Source of the DNA: Peptococcaceae bacterium UBA4997
Lineage (GTDB): Bacteria > Bacillota > Dehalobacteriia > UBA4068 > UBA4997
DNA length: 7,828 nt
Direction of reading: 5' to 3'
Assembly: GCA_002398485.1 (NCBI GenBank)
Contig: DGYV01000031.1
Coordinates: 4,028-11,855, forward strand
Shown: one piece after another, positions 7,501 through 7,828 of the stretch
Layout of the letters: each line of letters opens with the position of its first letter
Position numbering within the stretch: the first letter of the stretch is position 1
Made by a program: the position numbers and the translations under genes
Notes under the pieces: model-generated
The model's database searches: none
What the model was told of the DNA's origin: nothing
Seen by the model: the letters and a program-made list of their open reading frames with translations, nothing else

Positions 7501-7828
7501 AAGCCTGCTGGTATGTTTTATAGTTCTGTACGGGAAAATATCCAGCTTGTTAATGAACCGGATTATTATACAAAGCCTTATCAAAACCTTAAATTAAAAG
7601 GTCTTGCCTTGCTTACCCCCGAAAGTATTGCCTTGGCAGAAGCCATTGAAAGTGGGAACGGCAAGGTAATGCCCGTTTATATTAAAAAAGATGGCAGCTT
7701 CGGTAAAAACAGTGGTATCAGTGAGCAGGATTATCAAATCATCCAAAAATTCCTGTATAAGCAGATTCAAAACACCCTTAATGCCGTAATGGCGGGTGTT
7801 GCAGCCCCCAAACCTTTATTTTACGGGG
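4573..7828 (+). CDS. addB: ATP-dependent helicase/nuclease AddAB, subunit AddB (3' end outside window)
   Basis: AddB pairs with AddA to process double-strand DNA ends for RecA-dependent repair; it contributes a RecB-type nuclease and, in known systems, Chi recognition. The frame is open from ATG 4573 (AGAGGT 8 bases upstream) to the window end, giving 1,085 residues and no stop. Visible features are Walker A GRAGSGKT (8-15), VPDQAS (39-44), LSFGRL (66-71), LEGFTDF (205-211), the AddB-typical VMGANDGVFPA (591-601), and ALSRSSEKL (642-650). The nuclease domain follows with SRLESFNYCPCRYF (first cluster Cys 776), GTIYHE (His806), GFIDRID (Asp919), IDYK (Asp936, Lys938) and QMPVY (956-960). The catalytic residues are intact. 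The last three cysteines of the 4Fe-4S staple, expected near the C-terminus, fall past the edge; about 40-60 residues are missing by comparison with the family. addA would be expected immediately downstream. Confidence 0.94.
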   Translation, partial: MALHFILGRAGSGKTAYCINQIAEDLKKSPLGDPLIMVVPDQASLINEMTLAAYPGLGGSIRGEILSFGRLVHKIKKDEPWANLPWLDDMGKAMLISQSLKKHLGKLSVFKKAARHSGFVANLLNIIKEMERYQIEPKAVFEAAFLLKKEDKRSLTSDKLNDIALIYEELMHIIGKDYLDESTSLSLAAQAIPNKNWLKNAKVWLEGFTDFNPAQMKVIESLLKNCAEVYIGFCLEPKLIKQTELKEGNIFANTWQSHKILLHLAEKNGIPVEYINLQAGKRYSQSSDLALVEKAFAFADYTACAEAKNIHIIKNNDKEAEIRCIAGKIVNLCRNCGYRQKDIALVLRNSADYESLLPEIFQEYSLSCFMDIPRPLIYHPVAELIGAALQVMSEDWQHEAVFRYLKCGLIPVEDEEVDILENYCLACGIRSSSWKKAEPWSKYYSKNKNEDTAQNLETVNQIRFKAVRALKKFADKLKNEPTVTLICQSLLELLTDLDVETTLKKQAETLRLAGEMIKAEENDYILKGIVNMIGEISYFLGEDKLSFENLAEILASGFSKLETRLIPPVLDEIFVSDIAKSRTPDAKAVFVMGANDGVFPARVVEDSLLNSSERDMLPNYGIKLAPSQRKQQLEENYLIYLALSRSSEKLYVSYVANDDDGQSLEPSLFVNNLLALFPNLTVEEGGKQVITGGKAGLNYLREALLNFKEGKTESVELRQIYNYFKELPEYAYELGKIVQGIYYKPNQNPLSKAKVQALYGNMQTSSISRLESFNYCPCRYFANYGLKLKPRQEYKVKVPDIGTIYHEILATVLAELTHAETEWSLVNKAMLKTLVEQAVENLSDPKLGGILAADGKNRYIKIKMINVAVNALMDITTQLALGKFVPVAWEAYFGEGAPIEGLSVALNNEKSIGLHGFIDRIDKAEIGDTAYYRIIDYKMAQRDLNPVDIYNGINWQMPVYLQAVLNDAAKKYAKEAKPAGMFYSSVRENIQLVNEPDYYTKPYQNLKLKGLALLTPESIALAEAIESGNGKVMPVYIKKDGSFGKNSGISEQDYQIIQKFLYKQIQNTLNAVMAGVAAPKPLFYG

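Noticed and set aside
7186..7584. A 132-codon minus-strand open frame inside addB
   Set aside because: It overlaps the conserved nuclease motifs of addB on the opposite strand and shows no domain resemblance; it is a shadow of the real gene.
4573..7828. Suspicion that the AddB gene might be frameshifted or broken
   Set aside because: Reading it codon by codon shows one continuous frame with all expected motifs in order; it lacks a stop only because the window ends first.
1..7828. Search for mobile elements, CRISPR repeats, tRNA genes or a defence island
   Set aside because: No spaced repeats, terminal inverted repeats, transposase motifs or tRNA-like folds were seen. AddAB can interact with phage defence, but here it looks like the standard repair gene.

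Overview
The window looks like an ordinary chromosomal stretch from a low-to-mid-GC Firmicute, most likely an anaerobic Negativicutes or Clostridia member. This rests on four things: pyruvate phosphate dikinase, an AddB-type (rather than RecBCD) recombination nuclease, strong AGGAGG-like ribosome binding sites, and a long HflX with an N-terminal extension of a kind I associate with these classes. I cannot place it to genus. No mobile element, CRISPR array, tRNA or rRNA is visible, and all genes lie on the + strand.

Layout. (1) 1-900: the last quarter of ppdK, whose stop overlaps the ribosome binding site of a 77-residue MoaD/ThiS-like ubiquitin-fold protein ending in Gly-Gly. A perfect 12-bp terminator hairpin closes this unit. 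(2) 901-1098: a 198-bp AT-rich gap with the terminator and a weak promoter candidate. (3) 1099-4477: a probable three-gene operon of a short DUF362-like protein without Fe-S cysteines, the ribosome-associated GTPase HflX, and a HisJ-type PHP phosphoesterase, with gaps of 47 and 23 bp. (4) 4478-7828: a 95-bp gap with a good sigma-A-like promoter candidate, then addB, open to the window edge and lacking only its C-terminal Fe-S cysteine cluster.

The genes are mostly housekeeping: pyruvate/PEP interconversion, sulfur transfer, ribosome rescue and GTPase function, histidine biosynthesis or another phosphoester hydrolysis, and double-strand break repair. No single pathway unites them. The most interesting point is that the N-terminal extension of HflX carries what reads as a complete JAMM (JAB/MPN) metalloprotease signature, with the same residue spacing as in RadC and Rpn11/CSN5. 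A ubiquitin-fold protein with a Gly-Gly tail is encoded about 1 kb upstream. A functional link between the two is speculative, since a terminator separates them and no E1-like enzyme is present in the window.
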